Below, one piece after another: positions 52,990-61,493 of a DNA stretch of 64,000 nt; position 1 is the stretch's first letter; each line of letters opens with the position of its first letter. Origin of the DNA: Bradyrhizobium ivorense. GTDB taxonomy: Bacteria > Pseudomonadota > Alphaproteobacteria > Rhizobiales > Xanthobacteraceae. Position numbers and translations under genes: made by a program. The stretch is taken from the NCBI RefSeq assembly GCF_900696085.1, contig NZ_CAADFC020000016.1, forward strand, positions 868,001 through 932,000, given 5' to 3'. Under the pieces are notes generated by a model, which had not been told where the DNA came from, did not search any database, and saw only the letters and a list, made by a program, of their open reading frames with translations.

Positions 52990-54414
52990 GTGCATTTGCT
53001 TCGCCCGCTGCTGCGCCCGTCATTGAAATGGATACTCGCCGTCACGATGCTTGCCGTCGTGGCGCCGCGCATGGCTGCGGCCGAGGCGCTGCTGGTGATC
53101 GAAGCCGACAGCGGCAAGGTGCTACAGGCCGACAATGCGACGATGCCGTGGTATCCGGCCTCGCTCAGCAAGCTGATGACGGCCTATGTGACGCTGGCGG
53201 CGGTAAAGCAGGGCCGCGTCTCGCTCGACACGCTGATCACGGTGTCGCCGACCGCGGCGTCGCAATCGCCCTCGAAGATGGGCTTCCGGCCCGGCACCCA
53301 GGTCACCGTCGACAACGCGCTGAAGATGATGCTGGTGAAGTCGGCTAACGACATGGCCGTGGTGCTGGCTGAAGGCATCGGCGGCTCGGTCGACGGCTTT
53401 GCCGGGATGATGAACCAGACCGCGCAAAAGCTCGGCATGACGCAAACGAGCTACGTCAACCCGAACGGCCTGCCCGCCGATGGCCAGATCACCTCGGCGC
53501 GCGACATGGCGATCCTCGCCCGCGCCATCATCCGCGACCTGCCGGAATACGAATACTTCGTCCACATCCCCTCGATCCGCTTCGGCCGCCGCGTCACAGC
53601 GAACTTCAACAAGCTGATCGGCCGCTATCCCGGCGCCGACGGCTTCAAGACCGGCTTCATCTGCGCCTCGGGCTACAATCTGGTGGCCTCGGCAACGCGT
53701 GACGGCAAGCGGCTGATCGCGGTCGTGCTCGGCGCTTCCTCCGGCCGCATGCGCGCGATCCGCGCCGCGCAGCTTTTGGATCGCGGCTTTACCAATAACG
53801 GGCTGGCGTGGCTGAAGCCCTCGCTCGGCACGGTCGACAATCTCGTCCCGATCGATGCCTCGCCGCCGAACCTGCGCGAGGAGATGTGCGGCGGCAAGCA
53901 CAAGCGGCCCGCCAGCGACGAGGATCAGGAAGACACCGTGGCCAGCGCCGGGAGCGCCGGCGGTGGCGAGACCAACATGAACTTCTTCGCCGCGGGCCTG
54001 CAGGCGGCCATGCCGAAGCCGTCGGAATTGCTGGCGCTGCCGGCGGCGGCATCGGAGCCGGTGATCGTCTATACCGGTCCGACCAAGACTGGCGCCGCGC
54101 TGATCGCAGCCGCCGCGGCCGACAGCGAGAAGATGCAGCCGGTCAAGCACGGCAAGCGCACCCGGGTCGTCATCAAGATCAACAAGCCGGACGCTGAAAC
54201 CAAGGGCGATCTCAAGGGCGATGCGAAGTCCGACGGCAAGGCTGCGGCCAAGCCGGCGCGCCACGCCGCCGCCAAGCCGGATGCCGCGGTTGCGAAGCCG
54301 CTGGCCAACAAACCGGCGGCCGCCGCCAAACCCGAGAAGCCGGCGGCGGCAAAACCCGCCGCAAAGCCGAAGGCGGCCGGCAAGCCGAAGAGCGACGCCA
54401 AGCCGGCGAGCTAG
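52990..54414 (+). CDS. D-alanyl-D-alanine carboxypeptidase, DacF/PBP5 type, with Lys/Ala/Pro-rich tail
   Basis: 474 aa from GTG 52990. Signal peptide about 10-31 (SLKWILAVTMLAVVAPRMAAA). Penicillin-binding motifs: SxxK at Ser58-Lys61 (PASLSKLMT), SxN at 118-120 (KSANDM), KTG at 220-222 (DGFKTGFICASGYN). It trims the terminal D-Ala of peptidoglycan stem peptides in the periplasm. After the catalytic domain (about to 300) the tail of roughly 170 residues ends in repeats of AAKP/KPAA, histone-H1-like and strongly basic, unusual for PBP5. The exact start is uncertain. Confidence 0.88.
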   Translation: MHLLRPLLRPSLKWILAVTMLAVVAPRMAAAEALLVIEADSGKVLQADNATMPWYPASLSKLMTAYVTLAAVKQGRVSLDTLITVSPTAASQSPSKMGFRPGTQVTVDNALKMMLVKSANDMAVVLAEGIGGSVDGFAGMMNQTAQKLGMTQTSYVNPNGLPADGQITSARDMAILARAIIRDLPEYEYFVHIPSIRFGRRVTANFNKLIGRYPGADGFKTGFICASGYNLVASATRDGKRLIAVVLGASSGRMRAIRAAQLLDRGFTNNGLAWLKPSLGTVDNLVPIDASPPNLREEMCGGKHKRPASDEDQEDTVASAGSAGGGETNMNFFAAGLQAAMPKPSELLALPAAASEPVIVYTGPTKTGAALIAAAAADSEKMQPVKHGKRTRVVIKINKPDAETKGDLKGDAKSDGKAAAKPARHAAAKPDAAVAKPLANKPAAAAKPEKPAAAKPAAKPKAAGKPKSDAKPAS

Positions 54415-54605
54415 CCGAGCCCTCCACTCTCCCCAGTCCAATGCGTCGATAGCGCGCAGCGGCTTGCCATTGGCCGCCGCATTGCTCAATACTGCCCGAA
54501 ATAACGCGGCCGAGGCCAGCCAAGGGCGGCCAAAGGACCGGACAAGGACCGGACAAACCGGAAGCAATCCGGGACTTCGGGCAGAGTTTGGAGAGGGGAA
54601 GGACC

Positions 54606-56288
54606 ATGGAGCGCATCTGGCTCAAACACTATCCGGCCGGCGTACCCGCCGATATCGACCTCGCGCAGTATTCGTCGCTGGTCGAGTTGCTGGAGGAGAG
54701 CTTTCGCAAGTACGCCGACCGCAAGGCGTTCATCTGCATGGACAAGTCGATCACCTATCGCGAGCTCGACGAGATGTCGGCGGCGCTCGGCGCCTATCTG
54801 CAGAGCAAGGGCCTGCAGAGGGGCGCGCGGGTCGCGCTGATGATGCCGAACGTGCTGCAATATGCGGTTGCGACCGCCGCCGTGCTGCGCGCCGGCTATG
54901 CCGTCGTCAACGTCAATCCACTCTACACCCCGCGCGAGCTCGAGCATCAGCTGAAGGATTCCGGCGCCGAAGCGATCATCGTGTTGGAGAATTTCGCCAC
55001 CACCGTGCAGAAGGTGCTGCCGAACGCCGCGGTCAAGCATGTCATCGTCGGCAGCATGGGCGACCTGCTCGGCCTCAAGGGCGTGATCGTCAACCTCGTC
55101 GTGCGCCGGGTGAAGAAGATGGTGCCGGCCTGGTCGATCCCTGGCGCCGTCGGCTTCAATGAGGCGCTGTCGGCCGGCCGCGGCCTGAAGCTGAACAAGC
55201 CGCAGCTCACGCTCGATGACGTTGCCTTCCTGCAATATACCGGCGGCACCACCGGCGTGTCCAAGGGCGCGACCCTGCTCCATCGCAACATCCTGGCCAA
55301 CGTGCTGCAGAACGATGCCTGGCTGCAGCCGGCGCTGGCGAAGCCGCCGATCGTCGAACAGATGGTCATCGTCTGCGCGCTGCCGCTCTATCACGTCTTT
55401 GCGCTGACCGCGTGCTATCTGCTGGGCATGCGGTGTGGCGGCACCAATCTCCTGATTCCGAACCCGCGCGACATGCCCGGCTTCGTCAAGGAACTGGCGA
55501 AGTACCAGGTCAGCTTCTTTCCGGCGGTCAACACGCTCTACAATGCCCTGTTGAACACGCCCGGCTTCGACAAGCTCGACTTCTCCAAGCTGAAGATCGC
55601 CAATGGCGGCGGCATGGCGACGCAACGGCCGGTCGCGGAGAAATGGCTGAAGGTCACCGGCGTTTCGCTGTCGGAAGGCTACGGCCTGTCGGAGACCTCG
55701 CCGACCCTGACGTGCAATCCCGCGACCATCACGGAGTTCTCCGGGACGATCGGCCTGCCCGTGCCGTCGACCTGGCTCTCGATCCGCGACGACGACGGCA
55801 ATGAATTGCCGCTCGGCGAAGCCGGCGAAATCTGCGCCAAGGGTCCGCAGGTGATGGTCGGCTACTGGAACAGGCCGGACGAGACCGCGCGCGTGATGAC
55901 GGCGGACGGCTATTTCCGGACCGGCGACATCGGGGTGATGGACGAGAAGGGCTATACCAAGATCGTCGACCGCAAGAAGGACATGATCCTGGTCTCCGGC
56001 TTCAACGTCTATCCGAACGAGATCGAGGAAGTGATCGCGAGCCATCCGGGCGTGCTGGAATGCGCCGTGATCGGCGTGCCCGACGCCAAGTCCGGCGAGG
56101 CGGTGAAGGCGTTCGTGGTCAGGAAGGACCCGAACCTCACCGCCGAGGACATCATCAAGTTCAGCGCCACCCAGCTCACCGCCTACAAGGTGCCGAAGCA
56201 GATCGAGTTCAGGACCGACCTGCCGAAGACCAATGTCGGCAAGATCCTGCGTCGCGAATTGCGCGACGAGAAGAAGGCCGCGGCCTGA
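54606..56288 (+). CDS. fadD: Long-chain fatty-acid CoA ligase FadD
   Basis: 560-aa ANL ligase. P-loop LQYTGGTTGVSKGATLLHRN near 212, A5 motif SEGYGLSETSPTLTCNP near 358, FACS signature with RTGDIGVMDEKGYTKIVDRKKDMILVSGFNVYPNEIE near 440, and C-terminal Lys in TNVGKILRRELRDEKK. N-terminal IWLKHYPAGVPADID is typical FadD. It activates fatty acids for beta-oxidation at the inner membrane. AGGGGAAGG precedes ATG 54606. Its TGA stop lies in a GAGCATGATC palindrome. Confidence 0.93.
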   Translation: MERIWLKHYPAGVPADIDLAQYSSLVELLEESFRKYADRKAFICMDKSITYRELDEMSAALGAYLQSKGLQRGARVALMMPNVLQYAVATAAVLRAGYAVVNVNPLYTPRELEHQLKDSGAEAIIVLENFATTVQKVLPNAAVKHVIVGSMGDLLGLKGVIVNLVVRRVKKMVPAWSIPGAVGFNEALSAGRGLKLNKPQLTLDDVAFLQYTGGTTGVSKGATLLHRNILANVLQNDAWLQPALAKPPIVEQMVIVCALPLYHVFALTACYLLGMRCGGTNLLIPNPRDMPGFVKELAKYQVSFFPAVNTLYNALLNTPGFDKLDFSKLKIANGGGMATQRPVAEKWLKVTGVSLSEGYGLSETSPTLTCNPATITEFSGTIGLPVPSTWLSIRDDDGNELPLGEAGEICAKGPQVMVGYWNRPDETARVMTADGYFRTGDIGVMDEKGYTKIVDRKKDMILVSGFNVYPNEIEEVIASHPGVLECAVIGVPDAKSGEAVKAFVVRKDPNLTAEDIIKFSATQLTAYKVPKQIEFRTDLPKTNVGKILRRELRDEKKAAA

Positions 56289-56335
56289 GCATGATCCGGA
56301 AAAGTGTGAAGCGGTTTTCCGAATAGATCATGCTC
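56287..56335. repeat. Palindromic GAGCATGATC repeat, short form, copy 3
   Basis: 49-bp near-perfect palindrome GAGCATGATCCGGAAAA...TTTTCCGAATAGATCATGCTC. It starts within the fadD stop codon and can fold as a strong hairpin in the mRNA, a candidate transcription or mRNA end. It lacks the GGCCGCGTTAGCGC block of the two long copies. Confidence 0.85.
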
Positions 56336-56366
56336 AAACAAGAGCCGAGCAGGTCGGCAGTGCAGT

Positions 56367-56927
56367 ATGACTGACGCGGGCATTGCGACGCCGGCCGACA
56401 TCCTCGCCTTCTGGCGCGGGGTCGGCCGTGACGGCTGGTACAAGCGCAACGACGCGTTCGATGCCGAGATCAGCGGTCGCTTCCTCGCGACGTGGCAGAA
56501 AGCGGCGGCCGGCGAGCTGTCGTCATGGGAGGCGAGCGACGACGGCGCGCTGGCGCTGACCATCGTGCTCGACCAGTTTCCCCGCAACATGTTCCGCGAC
56601 GACCCCAAAACGTTCTCCAGCGATGCGCTGGCGCGCGAGGTGGCCGGCCGCGCCATCGACCGCGGCGTCGATGCGCGGGTCGACCCGCTGCTGCGCGAAT
56701 TCCTCTATCTGCCCTTCATGCATTCGGAGCATCTCGCCGACCAGCAGCGCTGCGTCGCGCTGTTCAGCGAATACGGCGGCGGCCATCCGCAAAACCTGAA
56801 ATACGCCGAGGACCACGCCGACATCATCCGCCGGTTCGGCCGCTTCCCGCACCGTAACCGCGTGCTGGGCCGCCAAACGACGCCGGACGAGCAGGCTTTT
56901 CTCGACAGCGGCGGGTTTTCCGGCTGA
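56367..56927 (+). CDS. DUF924 family protein
   Basis: 186-aa helical protein of the DUF924 family. Diagnostic stretches are ADILAFWRGVGRDGWYKRNDAFDAEI at the N-terminus, LALTIVLDQFPRNMFRDDPKTFSSDALAREVAGRAIDRG (about 65-103) and EFLYLPFMHSEHLADQQRCVALF (about 110-133). The family is TPR-like and biochemically uncharacterised. It lies 78 bp after fadD, probably with separate expression because the palindrome intervenes. Confidence 0.9.
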   Translation: MTDAGIATPADILAFWRGVGRDGWYKRNDAFDAEISGRFLATWQKAAAGELSSWEASDDGALALTIVLDQFPRNMFRDDPKTFSSDALAREVAGRAIDRGVDARVDPLLREFLYLPFMHSEHLADQQRCVALFSEYGGGHPQNLKYAEDHADIIRRFGRFPHRNRVLGRQTTPDEQAFLDSGGFSG

Positions 56928-57034
56928 TGACGGAACAGTGACGCCCCTCGGCATTGCCGTTCCCCCGCTACGCCATATTGTGCCGTCCGCGCGCCGGGTC
57001 TAAGACAGGTCCGCTTCAGCGAGGGAGAACGACG

Positions 57035-57520
57035 ATGACGATCAAGGTTGGCGACAAGCTGCCGGAAGCCAAGTTTCGGGTGATGACCGCCGAAGGACCG
57101 CAGGTCAAAACCACCGACGACATTTTCAAGGGCAAGAAGGTCGCCCTGTTCGCCGTGCCCGGCGCCTACACCGGGACCTGCCACAAGATGCATCTGCCGA
57201 GCATCTTCCTCAACGCCTATGCCATGAAGAACAAGGGCGTCGACACCATCGCGATCGTCTCGGTCAACGACGCCTTCGTGATGAACGCCTGGAAGCGCGA
57301 CACCGACCAGCGCGACGAAGCCATCTTCCTCGCCGACGGCAACGCCGAGTTCGCCAAGGCGATCGGCATGGAGCTCGACGCCTCCGCCAACGGCCTCGGC
57401 ATCCGCTCCAAGCGCTACTCGATGCTGGTCGAGAACGGCGAGGTCAAGAAGCTCAACCTCGAGCCCGCCCCGGGCAAGGTCGAGGTCTCCGGCGGCGACA
57501 CGCTGCTCGGCCAGCTCTGA
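57035..57520 (+). CDS. Peroxiredoxin, Prx5/AhpE-like, 1-Cys
   Basis: 161-aa thiol peroxidase. The peroxidatic Cys is in PGAYTGTCHKMHLPSIF near residue 49; Prx5 members usually read TPTC, so Gly replaces Pro here. No other Cys exists, so recycling must use an outside thiol such as glutathione or a glutaredoxin. C-terminal GIRSKRYSMLVENGEVKKLNLEP is standard. GAGGGAG sets the start at 57035. A palindromic repeat follows directly and may terminate transcription. Confidence 0.93.
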   Translation: MTIKVGDKLPEAKFRVMTAEGPQVKTTDDIFKGKKVALFAVPGAYTGTCHKMHLPSIFLNAYAMKNKGVDTIAIVSVNDAFVMNAWKRDTDQRDEAIFLADGNAEFAKAIGMELDASANGLGIRSKRYSMLVENGEVKKLNLEPAPGKVEVSGGDTLLGQL

Positions 57521-57528
57521 GCCTCACC

Positions 57529-57610
57529 GTCATTGCGAGGAGCGAAGCGACGAAGCAATCCATGCCGCAGCGAGCGGAGAGATGGATTGCTTCGCTTCGC
57601 TCGCAATGAC
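57529..57610. repeat. Palindromic GTCATTGCGAGGAGCGAAGC repeat
   Basis: 82-bp inverted repeat: GTCATTGCGAGGAGCGAAGC ... GCTTCGCTCGCAATGAC, with an inner GCAATCCAT/ATGGATTGC pair. It begins 8 bp after the peroxiredoxin stop. A shorter relative lies at 62241-62289. Confidence 0.85.
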
Positions 57611-57638
57611 GAGTTGAGATAGCTCCTCAGGAAACACT

Positions 57639-57761
57639 GTCATCGCCCGGCCTGGGCGCAATTGCGCCCATGGACCGGGCGATCCAGTACGCCGCGGCCT
57701 CTCGGCTCAATCACCGCTGCCTCTGGAATACTGGATCGCCCGGTCGAGCCGGGCGATGACA
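57639..57761. repeat. Dispersed palindromic repeat (CCCGGTCAAGCCGGG family), copy 3
   Basis: Same order as the 50.7-kb unit: GTCATCGCCCGGCCTGGGCG, ATGGACCGGGCGATCCAGTA, CGCCGCGGCCTCTCGGCT, CTCTGGAATACTGGATCGCC, CGGTCGAGCCGGGCGATGAC. The outer arms are complementary. Non-coding. Confidence 0.85.
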
Positions 57762-57800
57762 GTTGCGGTTGGCCAACGCCGCTCGTTCGGATGGATAGCT

Positions 57801-57887
57801 CGTAGGATGGGTAGAGCGCAGCGAAACCCATCAACTTCCCGCCGCGCATCGGGATGATGGGTTTCGCTTCGCTCTACCCATCCTACG
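57801..57887. repeat. Palindromic CGTAGGATGGGTAGAGCG repeat
   Basis: Arms CGTAGGATGGGTAGAGCG (57801) and CGCTCTACCCATCCTACG (ending 57887) are perfectly complementary, with a second pair GCGAAACCCATC/GATGGGTTTCGC inside. Only one copy is in the window. Confidence 0.85.
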
Positions 57888-57894
57888 CTTCTTC

Positions 57895-58024
57895 CCTTCT
57901 CCCCTTGTGGGAGAAGGTGGCGCGGACGCAGTCCGCGACGGATGAGGGGTCTCTTTCCGCGGAGACAGACCCCTCACCCGGCTTCGCTTTGCGAAGCCAC
58001 CCTCTCCCACAAGGGGAGAGGGTA
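57895..58024. repeat. Palindromic CCTTCTCCCCTTGTGGGAGA repeat
   Basis: 130-bp inverted repeat: left arm CTTCTCCCCTTGTGGGAGAA, right arm CTCTCCCACAAGGGGAGAGG, with GACCCCTCA pairs inside. It ends 6 bp past the rnhA stop on the minus strand, so it can form the 3' hairpin of the ispH-thrB-rnhA transcript. Confidence 0.85.
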
Positions 58025-58030
58025 CGATCC

Positions 58031-58483
58031 CTACGCCTTCAACCTTGCCATCGCCACGCCCTCGCGGGCGAGGAGGTCGGCGCGCTCGTTCTCGGCGTGG
58101 CCGGCGTGGCCCTTGATCCAGTGCCAGCGCACCTCGTGCGGCTTCAGCGCGGCATCCAAACGCTGCCACAGCTCGACATTCTTGACCGGCTTCTTGTCGG
58201 CGGTGCGCCAGCCGTTGCGCTTCCAGCCGTGGATCCAGCCGGTGATGCCCTGACGGACATACTGGCTGTCGGTGGTGAGGTCGACCACGCAGGGTTTTTT
58301 CAGGGCTTCCAGCGCCGAGATCGCCGCCATTAGCTCCATGCGGTTGTTGGTGGTGTGCGGCTCGCCGCCCTTCAATTCCTTCTCGACCTCGCCGAAGCGG
58401 AGGATCGCACCCCAGCCGCCCGGCCCCGGATTTCCGGAGCAGGCACCATCGGTGAACACCGTGACATGCGGCTTCTCGCTCAC
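58031..58483 (-). CDS. rnhA: Ribonuclease HI
   Basis: 150-aa RNase H1 that cuts RNA in RNA-DNA hybrids. The four catalytic carboxylates are visible in VTVFTDGACSGNPGPGGWG, NNRMELMAAISAL, LTTDSQYVRQGI and NERADLLAREG. GTG 58483 overlaps the thrB stop by 4 bp (GTGA) and gives the normal N-terminus; ATG 58492 is an in-frame alternative. Last gene of the ispH-thrB-rnhA operon. Confidence 0.95.
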   Translation of the reverse strand: MSEKPHVTVFTDGACSGNPGPGGWGAILRFGEVEKELKGGEPHTTNNRMELMAAISALEALKKPCVVDLTTDSQYVRQGITGWIHGWKRNGWRTADKKPVKNVELWQRLDAALKPHEVRWHWIKGHAGHAENERADLLAREGVAMARLKA

Positions 58484-59460
58484 GCCGCGCATCCTGCCGG
58501 CGTGATGCCGTAGTCGCTGATCGCAGCGACATTCTGCTGGAAACGCAGCTTGCGGACATATTCCAGCGGGTCCTTCGGCTGCACCAGCGCGCCTTCCGGC
58601 ACGTTGAGGAAGTCGACCAGCCGCGTCAGCAAAAAGCGCATCGCAGCGCCGCGCGCGAGCAGCGGCAGCGCCGCCTCCTCCGCGGCTGACAGCGGCCGGG
58701 CGCGGCGATAGGCATTGAGCAGCGCGCGCGCCTTGGTGACGTTGAAGGAATGATCCACCTCGAAGCACCAGGCGTTAAGGCAGATCGCGACGTCGTAGGC
58801 CAGGATGTCGTTGCAGGCGAACGGGAAGTCGATCAGGCCGGACAGCTTGTCGCCGAGGAAGAAGACGTTGTCGGGAAACAGATCGGCGTGGATGACGCCG
58901 ACCGGCAGATCATCGGGCCAGTTCGCCTCGAGATGATCGAGCTCGCGCGCGATGAAGTCGGAGAGGCCGGCCTGCACGCTGTCGGCCCGCGCGGCGGCAA
59001 GCTCGAACAGCGGCCGCCAGCCGGACACTGACAGCGGATTTTGCCGCACCATCGGAAAATCCTGCCCGGCCAGATGCATTTTGGCGAGCGCCTCGCCGAC
59101 ACCCGAACAATGCGTCACGTTCGGCCGCCGCGGCCACATGCCTTCGAGGAAATTGATGATCGCGGCCGGCCGCCCGGCCAGCCGGCTAAAGACCTCGCCC
59201 TTGCGATTGCGCGCCGGCTGCGGGCACGAGACCCCGCGTTCAGCGAGATGGCCCATCAGCGACAGGAAATACGGCAGGTCGCCCTCCGCCACGCGCTTCT
59301 CGTAAAGCGTGAGGATGTAGGCGCCCTGGCTGGTGTGCAGCAGGAAGTTCGAATTCTCGACGCCCTCGGCGATGCCTTTGTAGGAAAGCAATTCGCCGAT
59401 GTCGTAACTCTCCAGGAATTCCGCGAGGTCTTCGGCGGCAACGTCGGTGTAGACCGCCAT
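58480..59460 (-). CDS. thrB: Homoserine kinase, APH-fold type II ThrB
   Basis: 326-aa kinase of the aminoglycoside-phosphotransferase fold, as used by many alphaproteobacteria for threonine synthesis. N-terminal lobe YDIGELLSYKGIAEGVENSNFLLHTSQGAYILTLYEKRV; catalytic loop GVIHADLFPDNVFFLGDKLSGLIDFPFACNDILAYDVAICLNAW with Asp general base and metal ligands (about 190-235). It lies 5 bp after ispH and overlaps rnhA. Confidence 0.94.
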   Translation of the reverse strand: MAVYTDVAAEDLAEFLESYDIGELLSYKGIAEGVENSNFLLHTSQGAYILTLYEKRVAEGDLPYFLSLMGHLAERGVSCPQPARNRKGEVFSRLAGRPAAIINFLEGMWPRRPNVTHCSGVGEALAKMHLAGQDFPMVRQNPLSVSGWRPLFELAAARADSVQAGLSDFIARELDHLEANWPDDLPVGVIHADLFPDNVFFLGDKLSGLIDFPFACNDILAYDVAICLNAWCFEVDHSFNVTKARALLNAYRRARPLSAAEEAALPLLARGAAMRFLLTRLVDFLNVPEGALVQPKDPLEYVRKLRFQQNVAAISDYGITPAGCAA

Positions 59461-59465
59461 ATGGT

Positions 59466-60440
59466 CTATTCCGCCGCGGCAGCGTCAGGCCGCAGCGAGC
59501 GCGGCAGCGGGAAGAACTCGTTCTCCTCCGCGGCCGAGACCGTCTCCACGTGGAGTTCGAAGCGCTCGGCGAAGGCGCCCATGATCTCCTCGACGATCAC
59601 CTCCGGCGCCGAGGCGCCCGCGGTGATGCCGAGGCTCTTGATGCCCTCGAACCGCGCCCAGTCGATGTCGCTGGCGCGCTGCGCCAGCACCGCAATCGGG
59701 CAGCCCTCGCGTTCGGCGACCTCGCGCAGGCGCTGCGAGTTCGACGAGTTCGGCGCGCCGACCACGATCAGCGCATCGACCACCGGCGCCACCTTCTTCA
59801 CCGCGAGCTGGCGGTTGGTGGTGGCGTAGCAGATGTCTTCCTTGTGCGGCCCGTTGATGTTCGGGAAGCGCTCCTTGAGCAGCGCCACGATCTCGGCGGT
59901 GTCGTCGATCGACAGCGTGGTCTGGGTCACGAAGGCGAGGTTGTTGGGATCCTTCGGCGCGATCGTCTTGGCGTCCTCGGCGGTCTCGATCAGGGTCACG
60001 GCGCCGACCGGAAGCTGGCCCAGCGTGCCGACCACCTCAGGATGATGGGAATGCCCGATCAGGAAGATCTCGCGGCCGCGCTTGAAATGGATCGCCGCCT
60101 CGCGGTGCACCTTGGTCACCAGCGGGCAGGTCGCGTCCAGCGAGAAGAAGTTGCGGGACTTGGCCTCGGCCGGAACCGATTTCGGCACCCCATGGGCCGA
60201 AAACACCACCGGCGCGTTGGTATCGTCGGGGATTTCAGCCAATTCCTCGACGAAAATGGCGCCCTTGGTCTTCAGGCTGTCCACCACGTACTTGTTGTGG
60301 ACGATCTCGTGCCGGACATAGACCGGGGCGCCGTAGATGGTGAGCGCCCGTTCCACCGTGTCGATGGCGCGGACCACCCCGGCGCAGAAGCCACGCGGGG
60401 AACAAAGCACGATTCTCAGGTCGGGTTTTTTCGCTGACAT
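59466..60440 (-). CDS. ispH: 4-hydroxy-3-methylbut-2-enyl diphosphate reductase (IspH)
   Basis: 324-aa iron-sulfur enzyme of the last MEP-pathway step, yielding IPP and DMAPP. Cluster cysteines lie in LCSPRGFCAGVVRAID, SLDATCPLVTKVH and the later VVGAPNSSNSQRLRE region preceded by DICYATTNRQ. ATG 60440 gives the usual N-terminus MSAKKPDLRIVLCSPRG; upstream codons are noise. It heads the ispH-thrB-rnhA operon and is divergent from the TrcR-like gene. Confidence 0.94.
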   Translation of the reverse strand: MSAKKPDLRIVLCSPRGFCAGVVRAIDTVERALTIYGAPVYVRHEIVHNKYVVDSLKTKGAIFVEELAEIPDDTNAPVVFSAHGVPKSVPAEAKSRNFFSLDATCPLVTKVHREAAIHFKRGREIFLIGHSHHPEVVGTLGQLPVGAVTLIETAEDAKTIAPKDPNNLAFVTQTTLSIDDTAEIVALLKERFPNINGPHKEDICYATTNRQLAVKKVAPVVDALIVVGAPNSSNSQRLREVAEREGCPIAVLAQRASDIDWARFEGIKSLGITAGASAPEVIVEEIMGAFAERFELHVETVSAAEENEFFPLPRSLRPDAAAAE

Positions 60441-60703
60441 GGGGCTGTCTTCAGGCCTGTCTTGGGGTGTCTTGGGGCTGTCTCGGAGCAATCTCGGGAC
60501 CGAATCACCCCTCGCCGGCTGGGCGGGGAACGGCCAATTTGACTAAGGACTTGGGACTGCTTTCGGGCGCTGTCAAGGCGATTTTGCTGGCCCATTGCGC
60601 CATTCCCCCCTGAGGGCTTATATAGGGCCTATAATTCCCGTCATCGCCGATGACTACCAGCTTCGCCTCGACAGAGGTGGGCGAAGCACAAAGGAGATTT
60701 GCC

Positions 60704-61402
60704 ATGAGCAACGCACCGCTGATGCCGAAGGCGACTGCCGTGTGGTTGGTCGACAATACCGCCCTGACGTTCGATCAGGTGGCCGATTTTACCAAAATGC
60801 ACCCCCTGGAGGTCCGCGCCATCGCCGACGGTGACGCCGCCCAGGGCATCAAGGGCATGGACCCCATCTCCAACGGCCAGCTGACCCGCGAGGAGATCGA
60901 GCGGGGCGAGCGCGACCAGAACTACCGGCTCAAGCTGCAGGAGAGCAAGGTGGTGCTGCCGACTTCGGCCAAGAAGAAGGGCCCGCGCTACACCCCGGTG
61001 TCGCGCCGCCATGAGCGGCCGAGCGCGATCCTCTGGCTGGTGCGCAACCACCCCGAGTTGAAGGACGCCCAGATCATGCGCCTCGTCGGCACCACCAAGA
61101 CCACGATCGCGAGCGTGCGCGACCGCACCCACTGGAACGCCTCGACCCTGACGCCGATGGACCCGGTGACGCTCGGCCTGTGCTCGCAGATCGAGCTCGA
61201 CTTCGAGGTGCAGCGCGCCGCCAAGGAGAAGCCCGCCGCGACCGTCTATGGCGGCGCCACGCTGCTGCCGGCCTCCGAGACCACGCGCAAGGACGAGCTC
61301 GACGATCAGCCGATCGAGAAGCACGACGATCTCAATGTCGACGCCGTGTTCGCCAAGCTGAAGACGATCGGCGGCAAGAAGATCGACGAGGACGAAGAGT
61401 AA
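60704..61402 (+). CDS. DUF1013 (TrcR-type) cell-cycle transcription regulator
   Basis: 232-aa alphaproteobacterial protein with balanced, conserved-looking composition. N-terminal helix-turn-helix-like part MPKATAVWLVDNTALTFDQVADFTKMHPLEVRAIADGD; second DNA-binding-like part PSAILWLVRNHPELKDAQIMRLVGTTKTTIASVRDRTHWN (about 105-145). This matches DUF1013, now linked to TrcR, which works with RNA polymerase in Caulobacter cell-cycle control. AAGGAG fixes ATG 60704. An intrinsic terminator follows. The TrcR link is from memory of the family. Confidence 0.85.
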   Translation: MSNAPLMPKATAVWLVDNTALTFDQVADFTKMHPLEVRAIADGDAAQGIKGMDPISNGQLTREEIERGERDQNYRLKLQESKVVLPTSAKKKGPRYTPVSRRHERPSAILWLVRNHPELKDAQIMRLVGTTKTTIASVRDRTHWNASTLTPMDPVTLGLCSQIELDFEVQRAAKEKPAATVYGGATLLPASETTRKDELDDQPIEKHDDLNVDAVFAKLKTIGGKKIDEDEE

Positions 61403-61432
61403 GCGCAGCCGCTTCTCCGCATGGAATGCGCA

Positions 61433-61460
61433 ACGCGGCAGGGTAACCTGCCGCGTTTTT
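61433..61460 (+). terminator. Intrinsic terminator after the DUF1013 gene
   Basis: Stem ACGCGGCAGG (61433-61442), loop GTAA, CCTGCCGCGT (61447-61456), followed by TTTTGTTT. A perfect 10-bp stem with T-tract 30 bp after the stop. Confidence 0.93.
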
Positions 61461-61493
61461 GTTTGGGGCGTGCGTGCGCACCACAATCTCAAC

